DNA of 64,000 bases from JADLGH01 sp964586675 (GTDB taxonomy: Bacteria; Desulfobacterota_D; UBA1144; Nemesobacterales; UBA2774). Position numbers and translations under genes: made by a program. The stretch lies in contig CAZPHQ010000016.1 of assembly GCA_964586675.1 (NCBI GenBank), positions 3,336 to 67,335 of the forward strand. The letters run 5' to 3'. Numbering within the stretch: position 1 is the first letter of the stretch; each line of letters begins with the position of its first letter. Positions 34,571-44,011 of the stretch are shown here, piece after piece. Below the pieces are notes generated by a model, which saw only the letters and a program-made list of their open reading frames with translations, searched no databases and had not been told where the DNA came from.

Positions 34571-36547
34571 ATGAATAGCATGAAGCTTGCGGCTCGGATG
34601 TTTATTTTTGCATTGTTCTGTGTTTTTGTCTTGAGCATTGGCGCCATGGCGCAGGTTGCGACGAAAGCCGCGACCGATGAAACGAAGCAGGCGAATGCAG
34701 CCCTGGTTCAGAAGCTTCCGTTCGCGGACAAGACCGACTTCGAGAACGCGAACAGGGGATTTATAGCGACGATACCCGACCTCGATATAAAAGACGATAA
34801 GGGGAACGTCGTGTGGTCGCTCGTCCCTTATAAATTCCTCGAAGCGGAAGAATCTCCCGACACTGTGAACCCGAGCCTCTGGCGTCAGGCGCAGCTCAAC
34901 ATGACGAACGGGCTTTTTAAGGTTACGGACCGCATCTACCAGATACGCGGGTTCGATATGTCGAATATGTCGATAATCGAAGGCGACACGGGAATCATAA
35001 TCGTCGATCCGCTCATTTCCACGGAGACTGCAAAGGCCGGGCTCGACCTTTACTTCCAGCACAGGCCGAAGAAGCCTGTCGTCGCCGTGATCTACACGCA
35101 CAGCCACGTCGATCATTACGGCGGCGTGAAGGGCGTCGTCAGCGAAGACGACGTCAACGCGGGCAAGATCAAAATCCTCGCGCCGGAGGGCTTCCTCGAA
35201 GAGGCAGTCAGCGAGAACGTGTTCGCCGGGAACGCGATGAGCCGGAGGGCCGTCTACATGTACGGCCTGGTTCTGCCGAGGGGAGTGGAAGGCCAGGTGG
35301 ACGGCGGGCTCGGTAAATCTGGGTCGACAGGAACCGTGACACTCATACCTCCGACGGACCTGATCCAGACTACCGGGGAAAAGATGACCGTCGACGGCAT
35401 AGAGATGGAGTTTCAGATGGCCCCCGGCACGGAAGCCCCGGCCGAGATGCTCGTCTACTTCCCGCAGTTCAAGGCGCTCCTCGCCGCCGAGGACGCGACG
35501 CACACCCTTCATAACCTCTATACGCTCCGGGGTGCGCAGGTGCGCGACGCGAGCAAATGGTGGAAGGCGCTCAACAAAACGATAGACATGTACGGCCCAC
35601 GGACGGAAGTCGTATTCGCTTCGCACCACTGGCCGACGTGGGGCAACGAAAATATTATCCCGTACCTGAAAAGCCAGCGGGACCTTTATAAATACATACA
35701 CGACCAGTCGCTCCGGCTTCTGAACGCGGGCTATACGATGACCGAAATAGGGGAGATGGTGACGCTGCCCGAGAGCCTCGATCAGAAGTGGTATAACCGC
35801 GGCTATTACGGCACGGTGAATCACGACTCGAAGGCTGTCTACCAGCGCTATCTGGGGTGGTACGATTCAAACCCCGCGAACCTCTACGCGCTTCCGCCCG
35901 AAGCCGCGTCAAAAAAGTACGTCGAGTTCATGGGCGGACCCGCAGCGGTTATGGAGAAGGCGAAGGAGTCTTTCGCAGCGGGGGATTACAGGTGGGTTGC
36001 GATGGTGATGAATCACGTCGTATTCGCGGACCCGAATAACAAGGAGGCGCGCGATCTCCAGGCCGACGCGCTCGAGCAGCTCGGATACCAGTCGGAATCC
36101 GGCCCGTGGCGGAACGAATTCCTCATGGGCGCATACGAGCTTCGTAACGGCGTACCGGACGTCGTTTCTACCCAGGCTGCCAGCCCCGATACCATCAGGG
36201 CTATGACCGTAGAAATGCTTCTCGACTACATGGGCATGCGTATAGACGGGCCGAAAGCGGCGGGCAAGAAGATCGGCATTAACTGGGTGCTGCCGGATAC
36301 GAACCAGAAGTATGCGGTGGAGCTAGAGAACTCAGTGCTCATATACTCTGATGGAACACTTCCGAACCCGGATGCGACGCTCACTCTGTCCCGCGCCAGC
36401 ATGGACAACATAATGCTCGGGCAGACGACCCTGGCAAAGGAGATAGAAAACGGGAACGCAACTGTCGACGGAAGCCAGGAGAAGCTGAACGAGCTCCTCG
36501 GCCTTATCGTGCAGTTCCCGTTCTGGTTTAATATCGTGACGCCGTGA
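34571..36547 (+). CDS. SdsA-type alkyl sulfatase (metallo-beta-lactamase fold)
   Basis: 658-residue exported hydrolase that releases sulfate from alkyl sulfates such as dodecyl sulfate. Signal peptide about residues 1-28 (FALFCVFVLSIGAMA). Seen: zinc motif T176-H-S-H-V-D181-H182-YGG, then the family signatures MAPGTEAPAEMLVYFPQFKALLAAEDATHTLHNLY and FASHHWPTWG, followed by the helical dimerisation region and a C-terminal SCP2-like domain (from about 535). Length and domain order match secreted alkyl sulfatases. A sulfate-releasing enzyme next to an arylsulfatase and its maturase argues for use of sulfated compounds. The locus gap upstream is 73 bases. Confidence 0.93.
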   Translation: MNSMKLAARMFIFALFCVFVLSIGAMAQVATKAATDETKQANAALVQKLPFADKTDFENANRGFIATIPDLDIKDDKGNVVWSLVPYKFLEAEESPDTVNPSLWRQAQLNMTNGLFKVTDRIYQIRGFDMSNMSIIEGDTGIIIVDPLISTETAKAGLDLYFQHRPKKPVVAVIYTHSHVDHYGGVKGVVSEDDVNAGKIKILAPEGFLEEAVSENVFAGNAMSRRAVYMYGLVLPRGVEGQVDGGLGKSGSTGTVTLIPPTDLIQTTGEKMTVDGIEMEFQMAPGTEAPAEMLVYFPQFKALLAAEDATHTLHNLYTLRGAQVRDASKWWKALNKTIDMYGPRTEVVFASHHWPTWGNENIIPYLKSQRDLYKYIHDQSLRLLNAGYTMTEIGEMVTLPESLDQKWYNRGYYGTVNHDSKAVYQRYLGWYDSNPANLYALPPEAASKKYVEFMGGPAAVMEKAKESFAAGDYRWVAMVMNHVVFADPNNKEARDLQADALEQLGYQSESGPWRNEFLMGAYELRNGVPDVVSTQAASPDTIRAMTVEMLLDYMGMRIDGPKAAGKKIGINWVLPDTNQKYAVELENSVLIYSDGTLPNPDATLTLSRASMDNIMLGQTTLAKEIENGNATVDGSQEKLNELLGLIVQFPFWFNIVTP

Positions 36548-36621
36548 TGGTGCGGGAGACGCTACGGTAAATGAAAGAATGAGATGAACTGAACCCAAAT
36601 GAGACTCGAAGGAGGCGCGAA

Positions 36622-38391
36622 ATGAAGACTCGGAGAAGATTCCCGCTTGCGGCTTACGCTGTATTGCTGTCGGCGCTCCTTTTCATGGGATATGCCTACA
36701 CGCGTGAGGATGCTAACGGTCAGAATACCGGGGACGAGAAGGCGGCGACTGCCGCCGAGTCGGCGGCTACGGCCGCACCGGCGACGCCCGGTCCCGCGTC
36801 TGAAGCGGACGGCGGCGGCCCTGTGAGGGTGACGGGGAGGCCGGGTTACGACCACCCGGGGCAGAATCTCGTCGCGAAACCGGTCTCCATCGCTCCCAAC
36901 ATGGAGCCGGTGATTCAGCATCCTGAACAGCAGGACGAGGCGCGGAAGAAGCTCGCCGACCTCGAGAAGAAGACCGGGAAGAAACCGAATATTCTCATAT
37001 TCCTCCTGGACGATGTCGGCTGGGCCGATTTCGGGTTTAACGGCGGGGGAATCTCCGTCGGGAATCCGACGCCGGACGTCGACCGTATAGCGTCGGAAGG
37101 ACTCATACTCACCTCCGCCTACTCGCAGCCTACGTGCTCGCCGACACGCGCGACGATAATGACGGGGCAGTATCCCGTCCACCACGGCATACAGTCGCCG
37201 CCTATGTACGGACAGCCGGGCGGGCTGGCCGGTCTCGTCACGCTCTCAAAGCTCATGTCGGGCCAGGGGTATGTTACGCAGGCGATAGGCAAATGGCACA
37301 TGGGGGAGAACGAGGGCTCTCAGCCGCAGAATGTCGGGTTCGACGACTTCAGGGGATTCCTCTCCGTCTCCGACATGTACACCGAGTGGCGCGATCCGGA
37401 TTTTAACCCCGAGGTCGCGCTTAGTCCCTCGCGATACGAATACATTGACAAGCTGCCTTTCAGTAAGGACGATGTACATGCTGTGAAGGGCGGCAAGATA
37501 GAGAAGGTCGATGAGATCACCGTCGATTACATCAAGGACCTCGACCAGAGGTGGGCGGATTACGGCGTCGAGTTCATAAAAAAGATGGCCGACAGCGACA
37601 AGCCGTTTTTCCTTTATTACGGGACGCGCGGCTGCCACTTCGACAACTATCCGAACGAGTATTACCAGGGACGCTCGCCGGCGCGGACGGTTTACAGCGA
37701 CTGCATAGTCGAAATGAACGATGTTTTCGCGAAGCTCTACAAGGCCCTCGAAGAAACGGGGCAGCTCGAAAACACTTTCATCTTCTTTACCTCCGACAAC
37801 GGCCCCGAAGCGGAGGTCCCGCCCTACGGAAGGACGTGGTTCCGGGGCGCCAAGGGCTCGACATACGAGGGCGGCGTCCGGGTGCCGACGTTCGTCTACT
37901 GGAAGGGGATGATAGAGCCGCGAAAGTCGGAAGGATTATTCGACCTCGCGGACCTATTCAACACGTCGCTCGCCCTCGCCGGCAAGCCTGGGGCCGACGC
38001 CGGGAAGCTGGTTCCCGCCGACCGCTACATCGACGGTATAGACCAGACGTCGTTCCTCCTTGCGGAGAACGGCGAATCGAACCGCCGCAGCATTTTCTAT
38101 TTCTGGAACGATCAGCTCTCCGCAGTTCGCATGGACGAGTTCAAGTTCATGATACTCGCCCAGAACCCGGACAGCATTAACCGGCTCGGCAATAAAGGCG
38201 GACTGAGCGGGTCGGCGGAGCAGTCGTGGGCGACGATCATGTTCAATCTCTACACGAATCCGCAGGAGGACGAGTCGATCGGCATCAGGCATATACCCAT
38301 GGGGATTCCGCTTACGGACGAGATCGGGCGGTACCAGGGCGTGCTCAAAAAATTCCCGCCGAAGTATCAAATAGGAATGCCGGTTAAATAA
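36622..38391 (+). CDS. Arylsulfatase (type I, formylglycine-dependent), exported
   Basis: 589 residues. N-terminal signal or anchor (FPLAAYAVLLSALLFMGYAYT) followed by an Ala/Thr/Pro-rich linker to about residue 110. Sulfatase domain: metal ligands in NILIFLLDDVGWADFG, active-site motif C172-S-P-T-R176 in QPTCSPTRATIMTGQYP (Cys to be converted to formylglycine), IGKWHMG, and FTSDNGPE. The C-x-P-x-R form with Cys needs the aerobic-type maturase, which is exactly the next gene. The substrate cannot be predicted. The ATG at 36622 has GGAGG upstream. Confidence 0.93.
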   Translation: MKTRRRFPLAAYAVLLSALLFMGYAYTREDANGQNTGDEKAATAAESAATAAPATPGPASEADGGGPVRVTGRPGYDHPGQNLVAKPVSIAPNMEPVIQHPEQQDEARKKLADLEKKTGKKPNILIFLLDDVGWADFGFNGGGISVGNPTPDVDRIASEGLILTSAYSQPTCSPTRATIMTGQYPVHHGIQSPPMYGQPGGLAGLVTLSKLMSGQGYVTQAIGKWHMGENEGSQPQNVGFDDFRGFLSVSDMYTEWRDPDFNPEVALSPSRYEYIDKLPFSKDDVHAVKGGKIEKVDEITVDYIKDLDQRWADYGVEFIKKMADSDKPFFLYYGTRGCHFDNYPNEYYQGRSPARTVYSDCIVEMNDVFAKLYKALEETGQLENTFIFFTSDNGPEAEVPPYGRTWFRGAKGSTYEGGVRVPTFVYWKGMIEPRKSEGLFDLADLFNTSLALAGKPGADAGKLVPADRYIDGIDQTSFLLAENGESNRRSIFYFWNDQLSAVRMDEFKFMILAQNPDSINRLGNKGGLSGSAEQSWATIMFNLYTNPQEDESIGIRHIPMGIPLTDEIGRYQGVLKKFPPKYQIGMPVK

Positions 38392-38423
38392 CGGCGTAGT
38401 CCCCGCCAAAGGGAGCACATGAT

Positions 38424-39623
38424 TTGAGCAAGGAATCGAATGTGAAAAACGCGAAGAAGGAAACGGCGGAAAGCGGTAAAGGGAAAAGCGCGGCGGTGTA
38501 TTTTATCGCGGCGGCGATAGTCGCGATCTCGGCGTTCGGGGCGTACCAGTTTTTCAGGGCCGAGTCTCCAGTTCCCGTCGCGGCCACGAAGCCGGCGCCG
38601 ATCAACGGCTCGTTCCTTACGACCGTCCCGAACGGCTTCAAGCCGTCAGCCGAAGCGCCGAAGGGCATGGCGTGGATTCCGGGCGGCGAGTTCTCGATGG
38701 GAAGCGCGGACCCGCGAGGCGTCGAGCACGGCGGGAACGATCCGATGGCCGATACGCGTCCCATTCACCGTGTTTACGTGGACGGATTCTGGATGGACAC
38801 GACGGAAGTTACGAACGGGCAGTACGAGGAATTCGTATCGGCGACGGGCTACGTGACCGTGGCCGAAAAGACGCCGCTCGCGGAGGATTTTCCGGGCGTG
38901 CCGGCGGAAAATCTCGTCGCCGGATCGGCTGTGTTCACGCCGCCGAGCGGGGCTGTCCCGCTCGACAGCCACTACAGGTGGTGGAGCTACGTTCGCGGCG
39001 CGGACTGGCGTCAACCTTCAGGGCCGGGTGTGGCTATCGAGGGCTGGGAGAAGTATCCTGTCGTGCAGGTCGCATACGAGGACGCCGCCGCCTTCTGCAC
39101 CTGGGCTGGAAAGCGCCTGCCGACGGAGGCCGAGTGGGAGTTCGCCGCGAGGGGAGGACTCACCGGGAAGCTCTACCCGTGGGGGGACGATCTCATGCCC
39201 GAAGCCGGCTATATGGCGAATACGTTCCAGGGCAATTTCCCGTATAAGGAGATCCCCGAGGACGGGTACGACGGTATAGCTCCCGTCGCGAGCTTTAAGC
39301 CGAACGGCTACGGGCTTTACGACGTGAGCGGGAATGTGTGGGAGTGGGTGAGCGACTGGTACACGCCGGACTACTATTCCGAGCTCGCGGCTTCTGGAGT
39401 CGTATCGAAGAATCCAACGGGCCCGGCGTCGTCGTACGACCCAGCGGAGCCCGGTGTTACGAAGCGCGTGCACAGGGGCGGCTCTTATCTCTGCACGGAA
39501 GAGTATTGCACGCGGTATATGGTCGGCACGCGGGGGAAGGGCGAGGTGAGCACGGGCACGAATCATCTCGGGTTCAGGTGCGTTATGGAATCTGAACAGG
39601 AGAACATGCAGACGAAAAAGTGA
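38424..39623 (+). CDS. Formylglycine-generating enzyme (SUMF1 family), membrane-anchored
   Basis: 399 residues. A basic N-terminus (KNAKKETAESGKGK) is followed by one hydrophobic segment (about 25-46), so it is predicted as a signal-anchored protein facing the periplasm. The FGE domain starts PKGMAWIPGGEFSMGS and continues WMDTTEVTNGQYEEF, AAAFCTWAGKRLPTEAEWEFAARGG, NVWEWVSDWY. The catalytic copper-binding cysteine pair is present: GGSYLC357TEEYC362TRY, followed by NHLGFRC. That pair separates true FGEs from the many cysteine-less relatives. It should oxidise the CSPTR cysteine of the neighbouring arylsulfatase. The start is TTG at 38424; an ATG just upstream runs into a stop. Confidence 0.9.
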   Translation: MSKESNVKNAKKETAESGKGKSAAVYFIAAAIVAISAFGAYQFFRAESPVPVAATKPAPINGSFLTTVPNGFKPSAEAPKGMAWIPGGEFSMGSADPRGVEHGGNDPMADTRPIHRVYVDGFWMDTTEVTNGQYEEFVSATGYVTVAEKTPLAEDFPGVPAENLVAGSAVFTPPSGAVPLDSHYRWWSYVRGADWRQPSGPGVAIEGWEKYPVVQVAYEDAAAFCTWAGKRLPTEAEWEFAARGGLTGKLYPWGDDLMPEAGYMANTFQGNFPYKEIPEDGYDGIAPVASFKPNGYGLYDVSGNVWEWVSDWYTPDYYSELAASGVVSKNPTGPASSYDPAEPGVTKRVHRGGSYLCTEEYCTRYMVGTRGKGEVSTGTNHLGFRCVMESEQENMQTKK

Positions 39624-39638
39624 AAGGGGGCCAGGAGT

Positions 39639-40538
39639 ATGGGTAAGGGATTTTGTACGTCGTCGATTCCATGCGCTGTGCTGATTGCCGTAATCCTTGC
39701 GGGGCCTCTCCCGGAGACTGCCGGCGCGCGGGAATCCGCGACGCCGTCCACCGGGACGGAGTCTCAGCAGCAGAGCCTCGACGAGCTCAATGTGCAGCTT
39801 CAAAACCCTGTCTCCAGCGTGTGGAATCTCACGTTCCAGTTCAACAATTTCTTCCTCGACGGGCCGCCTTCGGACAAGACGCGCGTTCAAAGCCTCGTCA
39901 ATTTTCAACCGGTCATGCCGGTTCTCCTGACGAAGGATATAAACCTCATCGTCCGTCCAGTGATTCCTGTCGTCTTCTCCGCGCCGGTATTCGACGGCGC
40001 GGGGTTCGACAACAAGGGTGGCCTGGGGGACATAGCGCTGGTGCCGTTCCTCTCGCCCGTTACGAAGAACTGGATACTGGGCCTCGGGCCTTCGTTTATT
40101 TTCCCGACGGCGACGGACGACGGACTGGGGCAGGGAAAGCTGCAGATGGGGCCTGCAGCTGTCGTCGGATGGTTCAACAGGCACTGGATGCTGGGTGTAT
40201 TCCCGCAGCAGTGGTGGTCCGTCGCGGGGGACAGCGACAGGCCCGACGTGAGCCAGGCGAATATACAGTATTTCCTTTTCCGGTTCCTGCCGAACGCGTG
40301 GAATATCGGGACGGCCCCGAATGTGCTCATTAACTGGAAGGCGGACGACGATAACAAGGTTACGTTCCCTGTCGGGCTATCGGTGGGGAAAACCGTGAAG
40401 GTCGGAAAGCTCCCCATAGGGCTCAGCCTCCAGGGGCAGTGGATGCCGTGGCACCCGGACGATTTCGGGCAGAGGTGGAATATTCAGCTTGTTATAAAAC
40501 CTGTCTTGCCGGCTCTCATAAAGGGGCCGGTGTTTTAG
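39639..40538 (+). CDS. Outer-membrane beta-barrel protein, unassigned
   Basis: 299 residues with a signal peptide (VLIAVILAGPLPETAGA). The mature sequence is rich in alternating hydrophobic strands and aromatic residues (NLTFQFNNFFLD, NLIVRPVIPVVFSAP, NWILGLGPSFIFPTATDD, HWMLGVFPQQWWSVAG), with a strand-like C-terminus. It resembles uncharacterised barrel proteins often found near DUF1254 genes; I do not know a named family. In this locus it might be a channel or sensor for sulfated compounds, which is inference only. It follows FGE by 15 bases. Confidence 0.72.
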   Translation: MGKGFCTSSIPCAVLIAVILAGPLPETAGARESATPSTGTESQQQSLDELNVQLQNPVSSVWNLTFQFNNFFLDGPPSDKTRVQSLVNFQPVMPVLLTKDINLIVRPVIPVVFSAPVFDGAGFDNKGGLGDIALVPFLSPVTKNWILGLGPSFIFPTATDDGLGQGKLQMGPAAVVGWFNRHWMLGVFPQQWWSVAGDSDRPDVSQANIQYFLFRFLPNAWNIGTAPNVLINWKADDDNKVTFPVGLSVGKTVKVGKLPIGLSLQGQWMPWHPDDFGQRWNIQLVIKPVLPALIKGPVF

Positions 40539-40608
40539 GACTGTAATTCGCGGAAGGGGCTATTCTTGAGGGCCCCGGATGGAATATAATCGATGTATGA
40601 GAGGGACT

Positions 40609-41433
40609 ATGAGAAAGTCGCAACCTGCGTTTTTGATAGCTGTTTTCATCTTCGCCCTTGCCGGCGCGTCCGTGCCGCTTACCGCATTCGGGCAGATGCC
40701 CGGAAGGACTTCCGGCAGGGACTGGCAGTTTTCCATCATGCCTTATCTCTGGATGTCGGGTATAAACGGGCACGTCGTAACGCGAGGGATACGGTCGGAT
40801 GTGGACGTCGATTTCGGGGACATAATCAAGCATTTCGACTTCGGCTTGCAGGTACACGCCGAGGCGATGTGGAAGAGCAAGTACGGCTTCTTCATCGACC
40901 CGACATATCTCAAGATCTCGAGCAATAAAAACATCGCCCTCCCGAACGGGGGAAGTGTGGACAAGGTGACGCTCAAGGAGTGGCTGGTCGAGGCAGGCGG
41001 GGTGTACAGGGTGGCCGAGTGGCCGGGCGAAAGGGGCGCCAAGGGGAACCGCGCCGCTTTCGACGCCCTCGTCGGCGGGCGGTTCATGTCGACGGACGTG
41101 GCCATAAAGCTCAAGGATGCGCCGATTACATATGTCAGCAAGGACAAGCAGTGGCTCGACCTCTTCATCGGAGGACGCCTCGTGGCGAACCTCGCCGACA
41201 AGGTTCCGTTCACGCTGAGGTCGGATATCGGGGGGTTCGGATTCGGTTTTTCATCGAACATCGCGTGGAACCTCGTGAGCTATATTGGCTACGAGCTTCC
41301 GTGGTACGGCATCACGCCCGCGATAGGGTACAGGGTCCTTTACGTCGACTATTCTGACGGCAGCGGCACTAACAAATTCGTTTACGATACGTGGACGCAC
41401 GGCCCGATAATCGGCCTCGCGTTTCAGTTCTAG
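40609..41433 (+). CDS. Second outer-membrane beta-barrel protein, unassigned
   Basis: 274 residues. The signal peptide (PAFLIAVFIFALAGASVPLTAFG) is followed by WQFSIMPYLWMSGINGHV and a repeated pattern of amphipathic strands. The last residues, GPIIGLAFQF, end in Phe, the classical signal for the barrel-assembly machinery. ATG at 40609 is preferred over 40579 and 40597 because GAGAGGG lies directly upstream and the signal peptide then has the usual length. Function unknown; a small barrel of about 8-12 strands is likely. Confidence 0.72.
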   Translation: MRKSQPAFLIAVFIFALAGASVPLTAFGQMPGRTSGRDWQFSIMPYLWMSGINGHVVTRGIRSDVDVDFGDIIKHFDFGLQVHAEAMWKSKYGFFIDPTYLKISSNKNIALPNGGSVDKVTLKEWLVEAGGVYRVAEWPGERGAKGNRAAFDALVGGRFMSTDVAIKLKDAPITYVSKDKQWLDLFIGGRLVANLADKVPFTLRSDIGGFGFGFSSNIAWNLVSYIGYELPWYGITPAIGYRVLYVDYSDGSGTNKFVYDTWTHGPIIGLAFQF

Positions 41434-41459
41434 GAGGGCGTGATATAAGAGAGGAAAGC

Positions 41460-43103
41460 ATGAAAATTATAAAACCAAGCGCGCACATCCTGATAATCGC
41501 GATTTTCGCCATATCGCTTCTCGCCGCGTGCGGGGGCGGTGACGAACCGGAGGCCGAGACGGAGGCCGTGGCCGTGGAAACGGTGCAGACGGAAGCCGAG
41601 GCCGCGGTGAGCGGTGAAACCACGGACGGGGAAGCGGTAACGGGTCAAGCGGTCGTGGAAGAGCGGGTGGATACGAGTGTGGAAGAGATAACGGCGGGCG
41701 GCTTCCAGGACGCGGGCGGGCAGAACGTCGACTCGATCTTCGAGACATTCCGCCCGAGCGCGAAGAGGCTCGGCGACTTCGACGTCCTTAAAAAGGACCG
41801 CATCGTACGCGCGCTTGTCCCCTACAGCCTGACTCACTACTTCATCGACAACGGCGTGCAGAAGGGGATTTCCTACGAGCTTCTGAAAGCGTTCGAGGAG
41901 AAGATAAACAAGGACTACAAAACCGGGAACATCAAGATACACGTGATCATCGTCCCGACGTCGCGCGACCAGATGATACCGAAGCTCGTGAACGGGTACG
42001 GCGACATAGCGCTCGGGAACTACACCGTGACCGAAGAGAGGCTGGAGAAAGTCGATTTCTCGGATCCCATATTCTCCGGCGTGAGCGAGATAGTCGTAAC
42101 CGGCCCCGGCTCGCCCGAGATAAACTCGCTCGACGACCTTTCGGGGAAAGAGGTTTGGGTGAGGCGGACGAGCAGCTACTGGAACAGCCTCGAAAAGCTG
42201 AACGAGTCGCTGAAGGAGAAAGGTCTAACGCCGGTCGTCATAAAGCCCGCAGACGAGAACCTCGAGGACGAGGACATACTCGAAATGCTGAACGCCGGGC
42301 TGATAGAGTTCACTGTCGTCGACAGCCACATTGCGGGGTTCTGGTCGAAGATATTCACGGACGTGAAGCCGCACGATGATCTCACGCTTCGAACGGGCGG
42401 CGAGATAGCCTGGATGATGCGGAAGGACAGCCCGCTCCTCAAGGAGGAGATAAACGAGTTCATGAAGCAGAGCAGGAAGGGAACTCTTTTCGGAAACGTG
42501 CTGGCCAAGAAATATTTCGGCAATACCGAGTGGGTGAGGGACTCGCTCACGGAGGAAGACACGGTGAAATTCAACTCCATGGCCGAGATATTCAAGCGGT
42601 ACGCCGGGCAGTATGAATTCGACTGGCTCATGCTCGCGGCACAGGGTTACCAGGAATCGAACCTCGATCAGACAAAGAGGAGCCCGGCGGGGGCGGTAGG
42701 CGTCATGCAGCTCCTCCCGACGACGGCCAAGGACCCGAACGTCGGCATCCCGGAGATAGATAACATCGAAAACAACATACACGCGGGGACGAAGTATCTC
42801 CGCTTCATGGTTAACCGATACTACAACGATCCTGCCATTTCGCCCCGTGACAAACTGCTCTTCGCTTTCGCCTCGTATAATGCCGGGCCGAACAAGCTCA
42901 ACAAGCTGAGAAAGATAGCCGAAGAGCGCGGGCTCGATCCGAACGTCTGGTTCAAAAATGTCGAGATGGTGGCCTCGGAGAAGATAGGGAGAGAGACGAC
43001 GACTTATGTGAGCAATATTTACAAGTATTACGTGGCCTACCAGATGGCGCTCCAGAGCAGTGCGGAAAAGAGCACCGTGAAGCAGGCGCACGGGATTAAG
43101 TGA
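41460..43103 (+). CDS. MltF-like membrane-bound lytic transglycosylase
   Basis: 547-residue lipoprotein. The signal ends IAIFAISLLAACG (Cys near residue 22) and is followed by a Glu-rich linker. Domain 1 is a type 3 solute-binding domain (about 115-340, FDVLKKDRIVRALVPYSLTHYF...DIALGNYTVTEERLEKVDFSDP). Domain 2 is a lytic transglycosylase fold (about 380-530), with the catalytic Glu399 in AAQGYQESNLDQ and GAVGVMQLLPTTA, FASYNAGPNKL. It cleaves peptidoglycan without water, using its binding domain as a regulator. In E. coli MltF acts alone; here it sits in the exported sulfatase locus, perhaps to help envelope assembly. Confidence 0.9.
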   Translation: MKIIKPSAHILIIAIFAISLLAACGGGDEPEAETEAVAVETVQTEAEAAVSGETTDGEAVTGQAVVEERVDTSVEEITAGGFQDAGGQNVDSIFETFRPSAKRLGDFDVLKKDRIVRALVPYSLTHYFIDNGVQKGISYELLKAFEEKINKDYKTGNIKIHVIIVPTSRDQMIPKLVNGYGDIALGNYTVTEERLEKVDFSDPIFSGVSEIVVTGPGSPEINSLDDLSGKEVWVRRTSSYWNSLEKLNESLKEKGLTPVVIKPADENLEDEDILEMLNAGLIEFTVVDSHIAGFWSKIFTDVKPHDDLTLRTGGEIAWMMRKDSPLLKEEINEFMKQSRKGTLFGNVLAKKYFGNTEWVRDSLTEEDTVKFNSMAEIFKRYAGQYEFDWLMLAAQGYQESNLDQTKRSPAGAVGVMQLLPTTAKDPNVGIPEIDNIENNIHAGTKYLRFMVNRYYNDPAISPRDKLLFAFASYNAGPNKLNKLRKIAEERGLDPNVWFKNVEMVASEKIGRETTTYVSNIYKYYVAYQMALQSSAEKSTVKQAHGIK

Positions 43104-43183
43104 CGGACGCAGGCGCATGTGAAGTCGCGTCCGGTGTGTGTATGAGTGGTATCTGTATAAAGAGTAAATCAAGGGGGTGTGTT

Positions 43184-44011
43184 ATGAAACATATATTGGC
43201 GGTGATTGTATTGGCGGCCGTCTCGTTCCTGGCGCCGGTCCTGCCCGCTTCGGCGCAGACGGACGAGGGGGTCGAGGTGAAGACCGGGCCGAAGATAGAT
43301 CCGGAGTCGCTCGCCGATCTCCTGGAGTCGCTGGAGTTTCTTTCGAAGTCGCAGAAGTTCACCTTCACGGCGGACGTGCAGTATGACGCCCTTCAGGGTA
43401 ACGGCCAGAAGCTCGAGTTCGGCGGGGCTCACAAGGTCACGGTCGTAAGGCCTAACAAGCTCTACTCCGAGGTCGTGAGCAGGGACGGGTCGAAGAAGGT
43501 GTTCTTATTCGACGGTAAGGACATATATTACGTCGACCTCGACCAGAACGTTTATGCATCCGTTCCACGGCCGGGGGATATAAACCAGGCCGTCGACTAC
43601 TTCACGGAGGACCTCGACATGCCGCTCCCCATTGGGCAGCTGGTTTCGAGCGATGCGGCCGACTTCGTGAAGAAGGAGATTTACGCGGGGGGGTTCGTCG
43701 AGCAGTCCACGATTGGCGGCATCCTTTCGGAGCACCTGGCTTTCAGGACACAGAACCTGGACTTTCAGGTCTGGGTGGCCTCCGAGGACGACCCGCTTCA
43801 GACGAGGCTCGTTATAGATTACAAGGACTATCCGGCGTCGCCACAGTACAGGGCGGATTTCAGGGACTGGAATTTCAAGCCGGAGGTCAATGACTCTCTC
43901 TTCGTGTTCAAGCCCGCGGACGGGATGCAAAAGATCGAATTCGCTCCGCTCCTGAGAAGCGCTATCAAGACCGAAGAGAAAGAGGAGGGCAAGAAAAATG
44001 ACGTACAATAA
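43184..44011 (+). CDS. DUF2092-family secreted protein
   Basis: 275 residues with a signal peptide (MKHILAVIVLAAVSFLAPVLPASAQ). The mature part, ESLADLLESLEFLSKSQKFTFTADVQYDALQGNGQKLEFGGAHKVTVVRPNKLYSEV...KKVFLFDGKDIYYVDLDQNVYASV, matches the DUF2092 pattern, a predicted periplasmic lipoprotein-carrier-like (LolA/LolB) fold. A lipid-binding role is inference from fold resemblance. ATG at 43184 has AGGGGG upstream and gives a clean signal peptide; an earlier start would bury it. The 3' end overlaps the next gene by 14 bases. Confidence 0.82.
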   Translation: MKHILAVIVLAAVSFLAPVLPASAQTDEGVEVKTGPKIDPESLADLLESLEFLSKSQKFTFTADVQYDALQGNGQKLEFGGAHKVTVVRPNKLYSEVVSRDGSKKVFLFDGKDIYYVDLDQNVYASVPRPGDINQAVDYFTEDLDMPLPIGQLVSSDAADFVKKEIYAGGFVEQSTIGGILSEHLAFRTQNLDFQVWVASEDDPLQTRLVIDYKDYPASPQYRADFRDWNFKPEVNDSLFVFKPADGMQKIEFAPLLRSAIKTEEKEEGKKNDVQ

